The notes beneath the pieces are model-generated. The model saw only the letters and a list, made by a program, of their open reading frames with translations. It was not told where the DNA came from and made no database searches. Shown here piece after piece: positions 18,582 through 28,822 of a stretch of DNA of 64,000 nt. Location: NCBI RefSeq assembly GCF_000336555.1, contig NZ_KB375281.1:1056227-1120226 (forward strand), in the 5' to 3' direction. The DNA is from Afipia clevelandensis ATCC 49720. GTDB taxonomy: Bacteria > Pseudomonadota > Alphaproteobacteria > Rhizobiales > Xanthobacteraceae. The stretch's first letter is position 1, and every line of letters begins with the position of its first letter. A program made the position numbers and the translations under genes.

Positions 18582-19207
18582 CCGCCAGCACCATCCGTGC
18601 CCTCTCCCGCTCGTTGCTGGATCTGTGCCGGATGCGTAAGCTGACCATTGCAACGGCGGAGTCCTGCACCGGCGGACTTGTCGCTGCTGCGCTCACCGAA
18701 ATCCCTGGGTCGTCGGACGTGGTCGATCGCGGCTTCGTCACCTATTCCAACGACGCCAAGCACGCGATGCTCGGCGTCGAGACCTCCACGCTCGAAACCT
18801 TCGGCGCGGTGAGCAAGGAAACCGCGACCGCAATGGCGTTCGGCGCACTTGAACACGCCGATGTCGATCTCGCGGTGTCGATCACCGGCATTGCCGGTCC
18901 CGGCGGCGCAACGCCGGGCAAGCCTGTAGGGCTGGTTCATCTCGCCGTCGCCGGGCGCGATGGCCGCATCACCCACAAGGAATGTCGCTTCGGCGCGGTC
19001 GGGCGCAACAACGTGCGCGAGCAGTCGGTGATCGAGGCGCTGAAGATGCTGACCGAGATGGCGCGCGGACCGCAGCCGCCGATCAAGAAGCGCCCACGCG
19101 CGGCGGCCCATAGACCGCATCCGCGCGTTTCTCGAACGCCGCGGCGAAGCGCTGGAAAGCGGCGTCGAACATCGCGCCCATCAGCACCGCGAGCATCCGA
19201 CTCTTGA
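18578..19207 (+). CDS. cinA: CinA-family protein (nicotinamide-nucleotide amidase) with a basic tail
   Basis: This is the C-terminal CinA domain alone (about residues 1-165), which in other bacteria deamidates nicotinamide mononucleotide to nicotinic acid mononucleotide. Motifs AESCTGG, TYSN and GIAGPGG are intact. It overlaps ispDF by 4 bp and is surely co-transcribed. The final 40 or so residues are low-complexity Arg/Ser/Pro/Ala sequence encoded by DNA that on the other strand is the 3' end of ratA (19083-19207). The tail is therefore dictated by antisense coding and is probably not functional. Confidence 0.9.
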   Translation: MTASTIRALSRSLLDLCRMRKLTIATAESCTGGLVAAALTEIPGSSDVVDRGFVTYSNDAKHAMLGVETSTLETFGAVSKETATAMAFGALEHADVDLAVSITGIAGPGGATPGKPVGLVHLAVAGRDGRITHKECRFGAVGRNNVREQSVIEALKMLTEMARGPQPPIKKRPRAAAHRPHPRVSRTPRRSAGKRRRTSRPSAPRASDS

Positions 19208-19553
19208 ACTCGTAGGCGATGAAGAAGCCGACATCGCAGGAGTTCTCCGATTTCGCCTCGAAGGTCCAGCGGTTTTCCAGTTTGCTGAACGGCCCCTGCA
19301 GATACTCGACAAGGATTTTTAGGTTCGGCCTGTCCAGCGTGACACGGCTGGTGAAGGTTTCACGCACCACCTGAAACGAAACGGTCATGTCGGCGACAAT
19401 GACTTCGCTCCCGTCCGGCTTCTGCGTGCGCTGACGGACTTTCAGGGCCTGGCACATTGGCACGAATTCAGGATAGCGCTCGACATCCGCAACGAGGTCG
19501 AACATCTTGTCGGCGCTGTGACCGACACGGCGCTTGTTGGAGAACTGCGGCAT
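19083..19553 (-). CDS. RatA/COQ10-like START-family protein
   Basis: This 156-residue protein is a polyketide-cyclase/START fold member. It opens with the family pattern of a short strand, then ADKMFDLVADVERYPEFVPMC. The family includes E. coli RatA, first described as an inhibitor of ribosome subunit joining, and mitochondrial Coq10, a ubiquinone-binding chaperone. In alphaproteobacteria the ubiquinone role is more likely, but the sequence alone does not decide. It starts 6 nt after lipA ends, so the two form an operon. Its last 41 codons overlap cinA in antiparallel. Confidence 0.85.
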   Translation of the reverse strand: MPQFSNKRRVGHSADKMFDLVADVERYPEFVPMCQALKVRQRTQKPDGSEVIVADMTVSFQVVRETFTSRVTLDRPNLKILVEYLQGPFSKLENRWTFEAKSENSCDVGFFIAYEFKSRMLAVLMGAMFDAAFQRFAAAFEKRADAVYGPPRVGAS

Positions 19554-19559
19554 CCGACG

Positions 19560-20519
19560 TTAGCGGTTCGCCGCCGCGCGCGCTGCCTGCAGCTTGGCGA
19601 AATCCTCGCCGGCGTGATGCGATGAGCGCGTCAGGGGGCTTGCCGACACCATCAGAAAGCCCTTGGTATAGGCGACCTTCTCGTAGCCGCCGAACTCATC
19701 AGGCGTCACATAGCGCATCACCGCATGATGCTTGAGGCTCGGCTGCAGATACTGGCCGATGGTGAGGAAATCCACGTCCGCCGAACGCAGGTCGTCCATC
19801 ACCTGCAGCACTTCGTGGCGTTCCTCGCCAAGGCCGACCATGATGCCGGACTTGGTGAAAATGGTCGGGTCCATTTCCTTGACCCGCTGCAGCAGCCGGA
19901 TCGAATGGAAATAACGCGCGCCGGGCCGCACCGTGAGATAGCGCGACGGCACGGTTTCAAGGTTGTGGTTGAACACATCGGGCTTCGCCGCCACCACCTG
20001 CTCCAGCGCCCCGTCCTTGCGCAGGAAGTCCGGGGTGAGGATTTCAATGGTCGTGGTCGGGCAACTCGCACGAATGGCGCGGATGGTCTTGGCGAAGTGA
20101 TCAGCGCCGCCATCGGCGAGATCGTCGCGGTCGACCGACGTAATCACAACATGGTGCAGGCCGAGCTTCTGCACGGCCAGCGCGACATGCTCCGGCTCCG
20201 ACGCATCGAGCGCATTCGGCAGCCCCGTCTTCACGTTGCAGAAGGCACAGGCGCGGGTGCAGGTGTCACCCATGATCATAAAGGTCGCGTGCTTCTTGTC
20301 CCAGCACTCGCCGATGTTCGGACAGCCCGCTTCCTCGCACACAGTAACGAGGCCGTTCTCTTTCACGATGTTGCGGGTGTTGGCATAGCCGCGCGAGGTC
20401 GGCGCACGGACGCGAATCCAGTCCGGCTTGGCCGGTGACTTCGCGTCCGGCCGGTTGACCTTCTCCGGATGCCGCGGGCGCACCTGATTGGGTGACACCG
20501 TATCGATCAGAGTGACCAT
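19560..20519 (-). CDS. lipA: Lipoyl synthase
   Basis: LipA is a radical-SAM enzyme that inserts two sulfurs into octanoyl chains on lipoyl domains. The 319-residue protein carries both iron-sulfur clusters: the auxiliary CX4CX5C in [12 protein letters not shown] and the radical-SAM CX3CX2C in CTRACAFC. The family serine near the C-terminus is in [10 protein letters not shown]. It leads the lipA-ratA pair; lipB is not in view. ATG 20519 is the only reasonable start. Confidence 0.97.
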   Translation of the reverse strand: MVTLIDTVSPNQVRPRHPEKVNRPDAKSPAKPDWIRVRAPTSRGYANTRNIVKENGLVTVCEEAGCPNIGECWDKKHATFMIMGDTCTRACAFCNVKTGLPNALDASEPEHVALAVQKLGLHHVVITSVDRDDLADGGADHFAKTIRAIRASCPTTTIEILTPDFLRKDGALEQVVAAKPDVFNHNLETVPSRYLTVRPGARYFHSIRLLQRVKEMDPTIFTKSGIMVGLGEERHEVLQVMDDLRSADVDFLTIGQYLQPSLKHHAVMRYVTPDEFGGYEKVAYTKGFLMVSASPLTRSSHHAGEDFAKLQAARAAANR

Positions 20520-20658
20520 GAAAAGTCCGAGATTTCCTGTAACTTACCTAAGCCTGCTGATCCCTTGGTGCAAGCCGCGGGGATGGTGATACTCTGGAAT
20601 GAATATCACGTTTCCATCCCGGTCCGCACGGCTTCGCGCGCTCATCCCCTGCCCATAA

Positions 20659-21267
20659 ATGCCTGAACTCCGTTCCCCGCCCTCCCTTGGCCGTCCTCTT
20701 GGCCGCCTGCTGACGAAGAAGTTCTTCGCGCGCAGCGTCCATGAGGTCGCCCCCGGCCTGATCGGCGCGACGCTGCTGGTGGATGGCGTCGGCGGGATCG
20801 TCACCGAGGTCGAGGCCTATCACCACACTGAACCGGCTGCGCACTCTTTCAACGGACCGACCCCGCGCAACATGGTGATGTTCGGCCCGCCCGGCTATCT
20901 CTACGTCTACCGTTCTTATGGCATCCACTGGTGCATGAATTTCGTGTGCGAGAAGGAAGGTTCGGCCAGCGCGGTGCTGATCCGCGCGCTCGAACCGACT
21001 CACGGCATCCCGGCGATGCGGCGGCGGCGCGGACTGCACGACGAGCGTTCGCTCTGCACCGGCCCCGGCAAACTGTGCGAGGCGATGGGCGTGAACATCA
21101 AACACAACACGCTGCCGCTCGATGCGCCACCGATCGCGATCTACGCGCGCAGGCACAAGCCGGAGATCGTCAGCGGCATCCGCATCGGGATCACCAAGGC
21201 AGTGGGGCTGCCGTGGCGTTACGGATTGAAGGGCTCGCGCTTCCTCAGCAAGCCGTTTCCCCCATAA
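20659..21267 (+). CDS. DNA-3-methyladenine glycosylase (AAG/MPG family)
   Basis: This 202-residue protein matches the mammalian-type alkyladenine glycosylase family, which removes 3-methyladenine, hypoxanthine and related bases. Landmarks are [10 protein letters not shown], the active-site [22 protein letters not shown] region (written here in parts: EVEAY, then [11 protein letters not shown]), the [14 protein letters not shown] strand with the intercalating tyrosine, and [10 protein letters not shown]. It stands alone, diverging from lipA. A palindromic repeat follows its stop. Confidence 0.93.
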   Translation: MPELRSPPSLGRPLGRLLTKKFFARSVHEVAPGLIGATLLVDGVGGIVTEVEAYHHTEPAAHSFNGPTPRNMVMFGPPGYLYVYRSYGIHWCMNFVCEKEGSASAVLIRALEPTHGIPAMRRRRGLHDERSLCTGPGKLCEAMGVNIKHNTLPLDAPPIAIYARRHKPEIVSGIRIGITKAVGLPWRYGLKGSRFLSKPFPP

Positions 21268-21441
21268 GGCGACACGGTGACGAACTTCGCTGCAAACGGC
21301 GAAGCGGTGACGAAAGCGCGGCGGCGCGATTGTCCGGTTGTTGGCGCTGCGAAGGCTGCAATCGGCGCACGCCATGCGTTATTAGCATGGCAATGAGAGT
21401 GTCTTAGCCAAGAGAATAAGCATCCATCAAAGGAAAGGCAC

Positions 21442-21526
21442 TTCGTCATTGCGAGCGAAGCGAAGCAATCCACTCTTGACCCGGAAAGCTGGATTGCTTC
21501 GTCGCTTCGCTCCTCGCAATGACGAA
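21442..21526. repeat. Palindromic repeat family A, copy 1
   Basis: The 85-bp element has ends TTCGTCATTGCGAG (21442-21455) and CTCGCAATGACGAA (21513-21526) and an inner AAGCAATCCA...TGGATTGCTT pair. It lies between the convergent AAG and VOC genes. Related copies are at 42512-42595, 48344-48420 and 54415-54495. The 170 bases from 21268 to 21441 hold no recognisable gene. Confidence 0.85.
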
Positions 21527-21544
21527 AGATAAGATCCGATCCAT

Positions 21545-21931
21545 TCACACGGCCGCGTGACACACCGCTTCGATCCGGTTGCCATCGGGATCACGCAGGA
21601 AGGCGGCATAGTAAGATGTGTGATAGCTGCGCAGGCCAGGTGCGCCCTCGTCGCTGCCGCCTGCGGCGATGCCCGCGTCCCAGAACGCATCGACCTGCGT
21701 CTGCCACTTTGCCTTGAAGCACCAGTGGCGGCCCGGCGCGTCGTCCGGCTTCGCGCCCTTGCGGATCGAAATGTATACCCGATCCGGATACGACGCGCGT
21801 GAGCGTTCGCCGTAGCCGAGCCAGTCGTCGCGCCGTCCGACCTTGACGATGCCGAGCGCGTGCATGATCGCGTCGTAGAATTTTTCCGCGGCGGCAATGT
21901 CGGAGACGGTAATCGAAACGTGGTCGAGCAT
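21545..21931 (-). CDS. VOC-family (glyoxalase-fold) protein
   Basis: This 128-residue protein is a vicinal-oxygen-chelate fold member, with HVSITVSD at the N-terminus and FLRDPDGNRIEAVCH at the C-terminus. These supply the usual His and Glu metal ligands. Family members are dioxygenases, glyoxalases or resistance proteins; the substrate here is unknown. ATG 21931 begins at the conserved MLDHV; the frame extends 9 residues further up without support. Confidence 0.85.
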   Translation of the reverse strand: MLDHVSITVSDIAAAEKFYDAIMHALGIVKVGRRDDWLGYGERSRASYPDRVYISIRKGAKPDDAPGRHWCFKAKWQTQVDAFWDAGIAAGGSDEGAPGLRSYHTSYYAAFLRDPDGNRIEAVCHAAV

Positions 21932-21988
21932 CTGGCGTTCCCGGATTGAAACAATCAAACCCGGAGCGGAGTTTCAATGCAAGCCGCC

Positions 21989-23158
21989 TCAGGCGCGGCG
22001 CTGGGAAAAGTCGGTAGCGAAAATCAGCGCAACGGCCGGCAGCAGCCAGACCGTCACCGGCAGAAACGCGAACACAGCTTTTCCGCTGATGTCCCAGGCG
22101 ATGCCGCCGAGGATCGACATCACCATCGCAAAGCCATAGCCGAGCGTGAACACGCCCGCCGACATGCGCGGCACATCATCCGGCGCAACGAGCAGTGCCG
22201 GGAGCGCAAGCACGAGCGTCAGCGTGACGGCACAGGCGAAGCCGATCAGGGCGGCGGACGTGACGACGCCCCACGAACCCGAGAAGGAAAGCATGCCGGC
22301 GATCCCGGTCAGGCCGATCGCAACGGCGGCGAGCAGCGGCCACTTCTTCCGTTCCCACCGGCTCGCCATCGCAAGCAGAATGAAGGATGCGGGCAACTGC
22401 CCGACATTGAGCGCGGTGAGCGCCGGGCCGATCAGGTCGGTGCGTCCTGTCTGCAGCAGGTATCCGGGAAGGAAGGCGTTGGTGCAGAAGTAAAGCTGGT
22501 TGGCGGCGCTCATGATGATGCCGACCTTCCAGAGCAGCGGATCGCGCCAGTCCGGCATCCACAGATGATGACGCGACACCGGCGCACTCTTGCCGCCGGG
22601 CTGAAGCAGGAAGATGACAACGGCAATCGCGACAAGCGGGATCGACCACAGCACGAGGCTGGCGCGCCAGCTTCCCGCCAGCAACGGCAGCAGGAATCCT
22701 GCGAGGGCCACGGGGAAAATCTCACCGCACAGAAGACCGTTGGTATAGACCGCGGTGGCAAAGCCGATGCGGTCCGGCACCCACTGGCGCACTGTGGGCG
22801 GCAGCGACGGCTGCATCACCGCGATGCCCGCCGCCATGACGACGGTTGTGATGTAAAGCATCCACGGATCGGATGCGAAGCCGCGCAGCGCCGAGCCTGC
22901 CGCCGCGATCAGAAGACCGATGATCAGCGCCGGCACCGCGCCGACGCGCGCGATCAGCAGCGAACCCGGCACGGCGACCAGCGCGAACAGGCTGACCGGA
23001 ATGGCGTTGAGGATGCCGACCTGCGTGCCCGACAGCTTGAGATCGACAATGATCAGCGCCAGCACCGGCGGGATCGCAAGGATCGTCAGCCGCAAGCCGT
23101 TTCCGGCCAGCCAGAGCAGAAGCAATGCCTTGAACGAGGATGACCGCTGCGGAATCAT
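21989..23158 (-). CDS. MFS transporter (CynX/NimT-like)
   Basis: This 389-residue permease shows about 12 hydrophobic segments and resembles the CynX/NimT branch of the major facilitator superfamily, whose members carry cyanate or small drugs. No substrate can be named from the sequence. Its ATG (23156-23158) overlaps the valS stop as ATGA, so its translation is coupled to an essential tRNA synthetase. This pairing is unusual. The VOC gene follows 57 bp downstream. Confidence 0.82.
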   Translation of the reverse strand: MIPQRSSSFKALLLLWLAGNGLRLTILAIPPVLALIIVDLKLSGTQVGILNAIPVSLFALVAVPGSLLIARVGAVPALIIGLLIAAAGSALRGFASDPWMLYITTVVMAAGIAVMQPSLPPTVRQWVPDRIGFATAVYTNGLLCGEIFPVALAGFLLPLLAGSWRASLVLWSIPLVAIAVVIFLLQPGGKSAPVSRHHLWMPDWRDPLLWKVGIIMSAANQLYFCTNAFLPGYLLQTGRTDLIGPALTALNVGQLPASFILLAMASRWERKKWPLLAAVAIGLTGIAGMLSFSGSWGVVTSAALIGFACAVTLTLVLALPALLVAPDDVPRMSAGVFTLGYGFAMVMSILGGIAWDISGKAVFAFLPVTVWLLPAVALIFATDFSQRRA

Positions 23159-26013
23159 TCCGCGCCCTTGAGACGCTCCAAAGCCTCGAGGATCTTCGCC
23201 TTGCGGCTTTCGGCTTCCTCGCGCTTTTCACGCTGTTCTTCGATGACGTCTTCCGGCGCGTTGGCAACGAACTTCTCGTTGCCGAGTTTGGCATCGACGC
23301 GCTGAATGTCGGCGGTCGCTTTCGCAAGCTCCTTGTCGAGACGGACCTTCTCGGCGCCGAGATCGATCACGCCCTTGAGCGGGATTGCGGCCACTTCGCC
23401 GCGGACCAGCAACTGCACCGAACCATCCGGCGCACGATCCGCAAACGAAATGTCGCCGAGGCGCGCGAGCCGCTTCATCACATCGCTCCAGCGTTCCGCA
23501 CGCGCCTTGATGTCAGCGGACGCGCCGACCAGCACCAGCGGAAACAGCGTCGCGGGCGGAATGTTCATTTCCGCGCGAACCGATCGGATCGACGAGATGA
23601 GTTCGACCAGCCAGCCGATTTCGGCTTCGGCCGCCGGATCGCTGAACTGTTCGACCTCGGGCGCGGGCACGACAACCACCGGCATCGCCAGCGGATCGCC
23701 GGAGATCGCAGGCTCGATGATCGGTTCGGCGGGCGCCTTCAGCGGCCAGGCAGCCAGCGCGAGCAGGCCATCGCGCTGTGCCGTCACCGCCCACAGTTCC
23801 TCGGTGAGGAACGGCATGAACGGATGCAGCAGTTTCAGGATCTCATCGCGCGCCCAGGCGATGCTGGCCTGCGTCTCGGCCTTGGCGGGCGAGTCCGGCC
23901 CCATCAGCACGGGCTTGGCGAGTTCGAGATACCAGTCGCAGAAGATGTTCCAGACGAAGCGGTACATGCTGTTTGCCGCATCGTTGAAGCGATAGGCCTG
24001 GATCGCTTCGGTGACGTCTTGCGTGGCGCGTGCGGTTTCATGCGCAATCCACCGGTTGAGCGTTTCCTTGGCATTGGCCGGATCGAAGCCCTCGGCCAGC
24101 GCGCAGCCGTTCATTTCGGCGAAGCGCGAGGCGTTCCACAGCTTGGTCGCGAAGTTGCGGTAGCCTTCAACACGCTGGGTCGAGAGCTTGATGTCGCGGC
24201 CCTGCGCCGCCATCGCCGCCAGCGTGAAGCGTAGCGCGTCGGCGCCGTAGTCGTCGATCAGGTGCAGCGGGTCGATGACGTTGCCTTTCGACTTCGACAT
24301 CTTGGCGCCCTTCTCGTCGCGGACGAGGGCGTGGATGTAGACGGTCGGGAACGGAACGTCCTTCATGAAGTGCATGCCCATCATCATCATCCGGGCGACC
24401 CAGAAGAAGATGATGTCGAAGCCGGTCACCAGCACGTTGGTCGGATAGTAGCGCTTCACGTCGGCGTCGGTGTCGGGCCAGCCGAGCGTCGAGAACGGCC
24501 ACAGCGCCGACGAGAACCAGGTGTCGAGTACGTCTTCGTCGCGGGTGATGAAGCCCTCGCGCTTGGCGGGATCGAGCGCCATTTCACGGCCCTGCTCCGC
24601 CGTGATGACGTCCTGCTCGACGTAATAGCCGAGCGCCTTGCCGACCGCTTCGTCTTCGGTCTCGGCGACGAACACCTTGCCGTCCGGCCCGTACCACGCC
24701 GGAATCTGATGACCCCACCAGAGCTGGCGGGAGATGCACCATGGCTGGATGTTCTCCATCCACTCGAAGTAGGTCTTCTCCCAGTTCTTCGGCACGAACG
24801 CCGTCTCGCCGCTGCGCACCGCCGCGATCGCGGGCGCGGCCAGCGTCTTGGCGTCGACGTACCACTGGTCGGTCAGATACGGCTCGATGACGACGTTCGA
24901 GCGGTCGCCATGCGGCACCATGTGGGTGTTCGGCTCGATCTTCTCGAGGAAACCTGCCTCCTCCAGCTTCGCGACGATCAGCTTGCGCGCGGCGAAGCGG
25001 TCCTTGCCATGGAGTTCTTCGGCAAAGATCAACGCGGCTTCCGGCAGGTCGCGCAGATAGTCCTCGTTGGCAGACAGCGACATCCGCGCTTCCTGATCGA
25101 GCACGCTGATGAGCCGGAGATTGTGACGGCGTCCGACCTCGAAGTCGTTGAAATCGTGCGCCGGCGTGATCTTCACCGCGCCCGACCCCTTCTCCGGATC
25201 GGAGTAATCGTCGGCGACAATCGGAATGAGACGGCCAACCAGCGGCAGCACGACGTTCTTGCCGACCACGCTCCTGTAGCGGTCGTCCTCGGGATTCACC
25301 GCAACAGCGGTGTCGCCGAGCATGGTTTCGGGCCGCGTGGTCGCGACCACGATGAAGGTGGACGGGTCTTCCGGATTGAACTGTTTGCCTTCCAGCGGAT
25401 AGCGCAGATGCCAGAGGCTGCCCTTGACCTCGATCTGCTGCACTTCGAGATCGGAAATCGCGGTCAGCAGCTTCGGGTCCCAATTGACCAGCCGCTTGTC
25501 CTTGTAGATCAGGCCTTGCGCATAGAGTTCGACGAACACTTTGGCGACGGCGCGCGACAGGCCTTCGTCCATGGTGAAGCGCTCGCGCGACCAGTCGCAC
25601 GATGCACCGAGGCGCTTGAGCTGGTTGACGATGGTCCCGCCGGACTCCGCCTTCCACTGCCAGACACGCTCAAGGAATTTGGCGCGGCCCATGTCGCGGC
25701 GAGCCGGCTCCTGCCGTTCCATCAACTGCCGCTCGACCACCATCTGCGTGGCGATGCCCGCATGGTCGGTGCCCGGCTGCCACAGCACGTCACGGCCGCG
25801 CATGCGCTCGAACCGGCAGAGAATGTCCTGCAGCGTGTTGTTGAGCGCGTGGCCCATATGCAGCGAGCCGGTGACGTTCGGCGGCGGGATGACGATCGTG
25901 AAGGGTTCGGCGTCCTTGCGCTCGGGCCGTCCGGCCTTGAATGCGCCGGCGTCTTCCCACGCCTTCGCGATACGGTTCTCGATCTCGGCGGGCTGGTAGT
26001 TTTTCTCGATCAT
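23155..26013 (-). CDS. valS: Valyl-tRNA synthetase
   Basis: This class I synthetase charges tRNA-Val and edits threonine. The 952-residue protein has the HIGH-type motif HMGH (in [16 protein letters not shown]), the CP1 editing domain, the KMSKS loop, the anticodon-binding domain and the C-terminal coiled-coil arm (about 885-952). I chose ATG 26013, which gives the usual family start [14 protein letters not shown]; an ATG at 26052 would add 13 residues. A sigma-70-like promoter lies about 110 bp upstream. Confidence 0.97.
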   Translation of the reverse strand: MIEKNYQPAEIENRIAKAWEDAGAFKAGRPERKDAEPFTIVIPPPNVTGSLHMGHALNNTLQDILCRFERMRGRDVLWQPGTDHAGIATQMVVERQLMERQEPARRDMGRAKFLERVWQWKAESGGTIVNQLKRLGASCDWSRERFTMDEGLSRAVAKVFVELYAQGLIYKDKRLVNWDPKLLTAISDLEVQQIEVKGSLWHLRYPLEGKQFNPEDPSTFIVVATTRPETMLGDTAVAVNPEDDRYRSVVGKNVVLPLVGRLIPIVADDYSDPEKGSGAVKITPAHDFNDFEVGRRHNLRLISVLDQEARMSLSANEDYLRDLPEAALIFAEELHGKDRFAARKLIVAKLEEAGFLEKIEPNTHMVPHGDRSNVVIEPYLTDQWYVDAKTLAAPAIAAVRSGETAFVPKNWEKTYFEWMENIQPWCISRQLWWGHQIPAWYGPDGKVFVAETEDEAVGKALGYYVEQDVITAEQGREMALDPAKREGFITRDEDVLDTWFSSALWPFSTLGWPDTDADVKRYYPTNVLVTGFDIIFFWVARMMMMGMHFMKDVPFPTVYIHALVRDEKGAKMSKSKGNVIDPLHLIDDYGADALRFTLAAMAAQGRDIKLSTQRVEGYRNFATKLWNASRFAEMNGCALAEGFDPANAKETLNRWIAHETARATQDVTEAIQAYRFNDAANSMYRFVWNIFCDWYLELAKPVLMGPDSPAKAETQASIAWARDEILKLLHPFMPFLTEELWAVTAQRDGLLALAAWPLKAPAEPIIEPAISGDPLAMPVVVVPAPEVEQFSDPAAEAEIGWLVELISSIRSVRAEMNIPPATLFPLVLVGASADIKARAERWSDVMKRLARLGDISFADRAPDGSVQLLVRGEVAAIPLKGVIDLGAEKVRLDKELAKATADIQRVDAKLGNEKFVANAPEDVIEEQREKREEAESRKAKILEALERLKGAE

Positions 26014-26128
26014 CGTGCGTGCAATCGTCAGTTTGTCCGCGCTGGAACGCATCCGGCGCGCTCTTATGCGCGCTCTAGCGTGTTTTCAGGCGTCGTGAAA
26101 TCCGGAATGCGCTGGGAAACGCGGCGGG

Positions 26129-26157
26129 ACTATATGAGGTGTCGCCCCTGAAAGCAA
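26129..26157 (-). promoter_or_regulatory. Predicted sigma-70 promoter of valS
   Basis: On the minus strand, -35 TTGCTT (26157-26152) and -10 TATAGT (26134-26129, five of six consensus bases) are 17 bp apart. The -35 sits inside a hairpin made by GCCCCTG (26144-26150) and CAGGGGC (26172-26178), which may end the popZ transcript. Confidence 0.45.
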
Positions 26158-26226
26158 AACCTGCAGGATCACAGGGGCTTGAGAGGCGAAAGCCGGGTTT
26201 TTGATGAGGCTCGTCAGAACGAGCGA

Positions 26227-26976
26227 TCAGCGGCCGCGCGAAACCCGCTCGATCTCGGCCTTGACGATCCGCTCGACCAGATTGGGCAGATTGTCATCCA
26301 GCCAGGATTTCAGCATCGGCCGCAGCATTTCCTTGACCAGATCTTCCAGCGTGCGGGCGTTGTTGCTCAAAACCGTGTTCTGCAGCGCGTTGAAGGCGGA
26401 CTCGACCGCCGACACTGTCGAACCCGACATGATCTGCTGGACCGGCGTCTCGCGCACAGGCTCGCGCTCGAAGGACCGTGGCGGTGTTGGACGGGGTGCG
26501 GGAATTTCGGCCACTGGCGTTTCGGCAAATTCGAGGTCGTCGTCGGGTTCGATCTTGTTGAACACTGGCTGTGGTGCCGGTTCAGGCACGGCCATCTGTT
26601 CGGTCAGTTCGAAGACATCGTCTTCGGGTTCCGGCTCGGGCGCCTTCGCAGGCGCGGCCGGGGCATCGAAGCTCGCCATCATGGCGTCGATCTCGGCCTG
26701 GCTGTTCTTCGCAGCAGGCGCAGGCGCAGGTGCCGGGGCGGAACGCGCGGGAGCAATCTTGGACGGCGGAATCCCCGTCATCACCGTGCGCGCGGGCGCA
26801 GCAGCCGGACGGGCCATTTCCGCTTTTGGAACTTCGGTCTTTTGAGGGGCGGCAGGTGCCGGAGCCGCAGCAGCAGCGCCCGCAGCCGGCTTAGCTTCGT
26901 CATCGGAAATGATGCGCCTGATCGACGCGAGAATCTCCTCCATCGAGGGCTCCTGCGCCTTTGCCGGTTGCGTCAT
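26227..26976 (-). CDS. popZ: PopZ-like polar organising protein (DUF2497)
   Basis: This 249-residue protein has the three-part design of PopZ: a conserved N-terminal helix with EEILASIRRIISDD, a long disordered Pro/Ala/acidic middle (about 30-180), and a C-terminal helical region (about 190-249) ending in EMLRPMLKSWLDDNLP. PopZ self-assembles at cell poles and anchors chromosome origins through ParB. I chose ATG 26976; a GTG at 26988 is the alternative. The order pcm-tolC-popZ-valS is recurrent in alphaproteobacteria. The middle region is longer than in Caulobacter. Confidence 0.88.
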   Translation of the reverse strand: MTQPAKAQEPSMEEILASIRRIISDDEAKPAAGAAAAAPAPAAPQKTEVPKAEMARPAAAPARTVMTGIPPSKIAPARSAPAPAPAPAAKNSQAEIDAMMASFDAPAAPAKAPEPEPEDDVFELTEQMAVPEPAPQPVFNKIEPDDDLEFAETPVAEIPAPRPTPPRSFEREPVRETPVQQIMSGSTVSAVESAFNALQNTVLSNNARTLEDLVKEMLRPMLKSWLDDNLPNLVERIVKAEIERVSRGR

Positions 26977-27172
26977 CTCGGACTCCACATCAGCGGCCCG
27001 GATCCAAAAATCAGATCAACAGAAAGCCGCACACCCTCGTCACGAATCGCTTTGGCGATCTCTCTGACGGTATGTCATGGCAACAATTGATTGCAAGCAA
27101 CGGCCGTTGTGCGCAGACGGTTGATCACAGCACTGATGTGACAGGGTTAACCGGACACCGCTCGAACCTGAT

Positions 27173-27209
27173 CCGCATTCGCGCCGCCACAAGGCAAGCG
27201 CGAATGCGG
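27173..27209 (-). terminator. Strong hairpin downstream of tolC
   Basis: CCGCATTCGCGC (27173-27184) pairs perfectly with GCGCGAATGCGG (27198-27209), a 12-bp stem with a 13-nt loop, starting 8 nt past the tolC stop. No U-tract follows, so it may protect the mRNA end or work with Rho. The rest of the 26977-27217 gap shows no gene. Confidence 0.5.
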
Positions 27210-27217
27210 AGGATCGG

Positions 27218-28630
27218 TTAGCGGCCGTCTGGGGTACGAACGCCGAACCAGCTATCGCGGATCTCGTGATAGTGGACGCTCGGATCGTAGACGTTGGTCG
27301 CGAGCTTGAGCGTGCTCGGCGACAGGCGGCCGATGGAGTTCAGCACGCTGTAGGAGGCGACCACGCGGTCATGCTGCGCGGTGACAAGCGCGACGCGCGC
27401 GTTCACCAGTGCCTGCTGCGCGTTGAGGACGTCTAGCGTGGTACGCTGACCGACCCTCGCCTCTTCGCGGACGCCGTTGAGCGCGATTTCAGACGCGGTG
27501 ACCTGCGACTGCGCCGACTGCACCTGCGCCTTGCCGGCGACAAGCTGGCCCCAGGCCTGCGCGACGGTGGCGCGGGTCTGGTCACGGACCTGCTCAAGGT
27601 TCAGACGCTGCTGGGCCAGCGTCTCTTTCGACTGGCGGATCAGCGAGTATTCCGCGCCGCCCTGATAGACGGGCACGGTCAATTGCGCGACAGCGGATGC
27701 ACCGAAAGCCCGGTAGGTGGCCATTGTGCTTTCATAGGATTGCTGCACGCTGCCCTGCAGGGTCACGGTCGGGAACAGCGCACCCTCGGCCACCTTCACC
27801 TGCAGGAAGCTGACGTCGATGCCGTACATGGCGGCGGTGACATTGGGATTTTCCAGCAGGCTGAGATCGACCGCGCCCGCCAGCGACGGCGGCAGATAAC
27901 GATCGACCGGCGAACCCGGCGCGAGATTGCCGGGATCGTTGCCGATGATGCGGCGGAAATTCGCGCGCGTCGTGGTCAGGTTGGATTCGGCGGTCAGCAA
28001 CTGCGTCTTGCCGGCGGCGAGCTGCGCCTGCGACTGCGCCACGTCGGTGCGGGTGACTTCGCCGACGTTGAAGCGGTCCTGGGTCTGCTTCAGGGTTTGT
28101 TCGAGCACGCGGACGTTGCTCTTCTGCACCTCGACGATCGCCGAGTCGCGCAGATAGTCCATGTAGACGGTTGCAGCCGAGAACAGCACGGTCTGTTCCA
28201 GGACGCGCAGACCTTCGCGCGCCGCCGAGACCTGGCTTTCCGCAGCGCGGGTGCGGTTGCCGGTCTGCCCGCCGTTATAAAGCGTCTGGCTGATGGTGGC
28301 GCCGACCGAGCGCGGTGCGTTGACACCAGCGAGGCTGGTGGTCGCCACACGTCCGCCGGTGTTCGTGTTCTGCTGGCTGTCGGTGTACTGCGTTCCGGCG
28401 CTGGCAGTGACCGCGATGCGCGGACGGTAGCCGGACAAGGCCTGCGGGACGCTTTCGTCGGTGGCGCGAACCGAGGCACGCTGGGCATTCAATTGAGGGT
28501 TGTTTTGATAGGCACGCACCAGAGCGGCCTCGATGGTGTCGGCCATGACCGGAGTGGCCACAACCGAAGTCATCAAGAGGGCCGCTAGCGCGACGCCCGC
28601 ACTGAGTTTCTTCCGATAGTTAGCTTGCAT
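27218..28630 (-). CDS. tolC: TolC-family outer membrane channel
   Basis: The 470-residue protein has a signal peptide ending near TPVMA and two OEP repeats (about 30-230 and 245-440). The repeat-end sequences GEVTRTDVAQSQAQL and GQRTTLDVLNAQQAL are those of true TolC proteins. It is probably the general outer-membrane exit duct for several pumps and secretion systems. It is separate from the LapE-like factor at 0.7-2.3 kb and the NodT-type lipoprotein at 44-45 kb, giving three outer-membrane factors in one window. A -10-like TACAAT with flanking inverted repeat lies upstream. Confidence 0.94.
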   Translation of the reverse strand: MQANYRKKLSAGVALAALLMTSVVATPVMADTIEAALVRAYQNNPQLNAQRASVRATDESVPQALSGYRPRIAVTASAGTQYTDSQQNTNTGGRVATTSLAGVNAPRSVGATISQTLYNGGQTGNRTRAAESQVSAAREGLRVLEQTVLFSAATVYMDYLRDSAIVEVQKSNVRVLEQTLKQTQDRFNVGEVTRTDVAQSQAQLAAGKTQLLTAESNLTTTRANFRRIIGNDPGNLAPGSPVDRYLPPSLAGAVDLSLLENPNVTAAMYGIDVSFLQVKVAEGALFPTVTLQGSVQQSYESTMATYRAFGASAVAQLTVPVYQGGAEYSLIRQSKETLAQQRLNLEQVRDQTRATVAQAWGQLVAGKAQVQSAQSQVTASEIALNGVREEARVGQRTTLDVLNAQQALVNARVALVTAQHDRVVASYSVLNSIGRLSPSTLKLATNVYDPSVHYHEIRDSWFGVRTPDGR

Positions 28631-28771
28631 ACGTTGTCCCCAACCGGCAGCCGCTCGCCATCAAGAAGGCGCGCGAAAGCCGGGTCTCTGAGTCGCCTGT
28701 GCCCGTTCCGCGTAAGTCTATGCATCGCCAAGCCGGGGTGAAACCCTTTCAGGGCCGCCGCAGGCGAAACA

Positions 28772-28797
28772 GTGTGGATGGGACATTGTAGCCACAC
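28772..28797 (-). promoter_or_regulatory. Promoter/operator candidate for tolC
   Basis: On the minus strand a -10-like TACAAT (28790-28785) sits inside an inverted repeat, GTGTGG (28772-28777) and CCACAC (28792-28797), about 155 bp upstream of tolC. A repressor bound there would cover the -10. The -35 is not clear. Confidence 0.3.
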
Positions 28798-28822
28798 TTG
28801 ATCAAATTAAAGGAAGCTAGTC

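Noticed and set aside
19083..19553. RatA-like gene as part of a toxin-antitoxin system
   Set aside because: The RatA name is historical. No antitoxin partner is next to it, and the lipA linkage suggests a housekeeping role.
21442..21526. Palindromic repeats as CRISPR arrays or insertion sequences
   Set aside because: Copies are single, far apart and without spacers; no transposase or cas gene is present.
24262..26151. 629-codon open frame antisense to valS, and similar long antisense frames over mdtB, mdtC and ntrC
   Set aside because: These are shadows caused by high GC at third positions. They are rich in Arg/His/Gly/Ala and match no family, while the opposite strand has strong domains.
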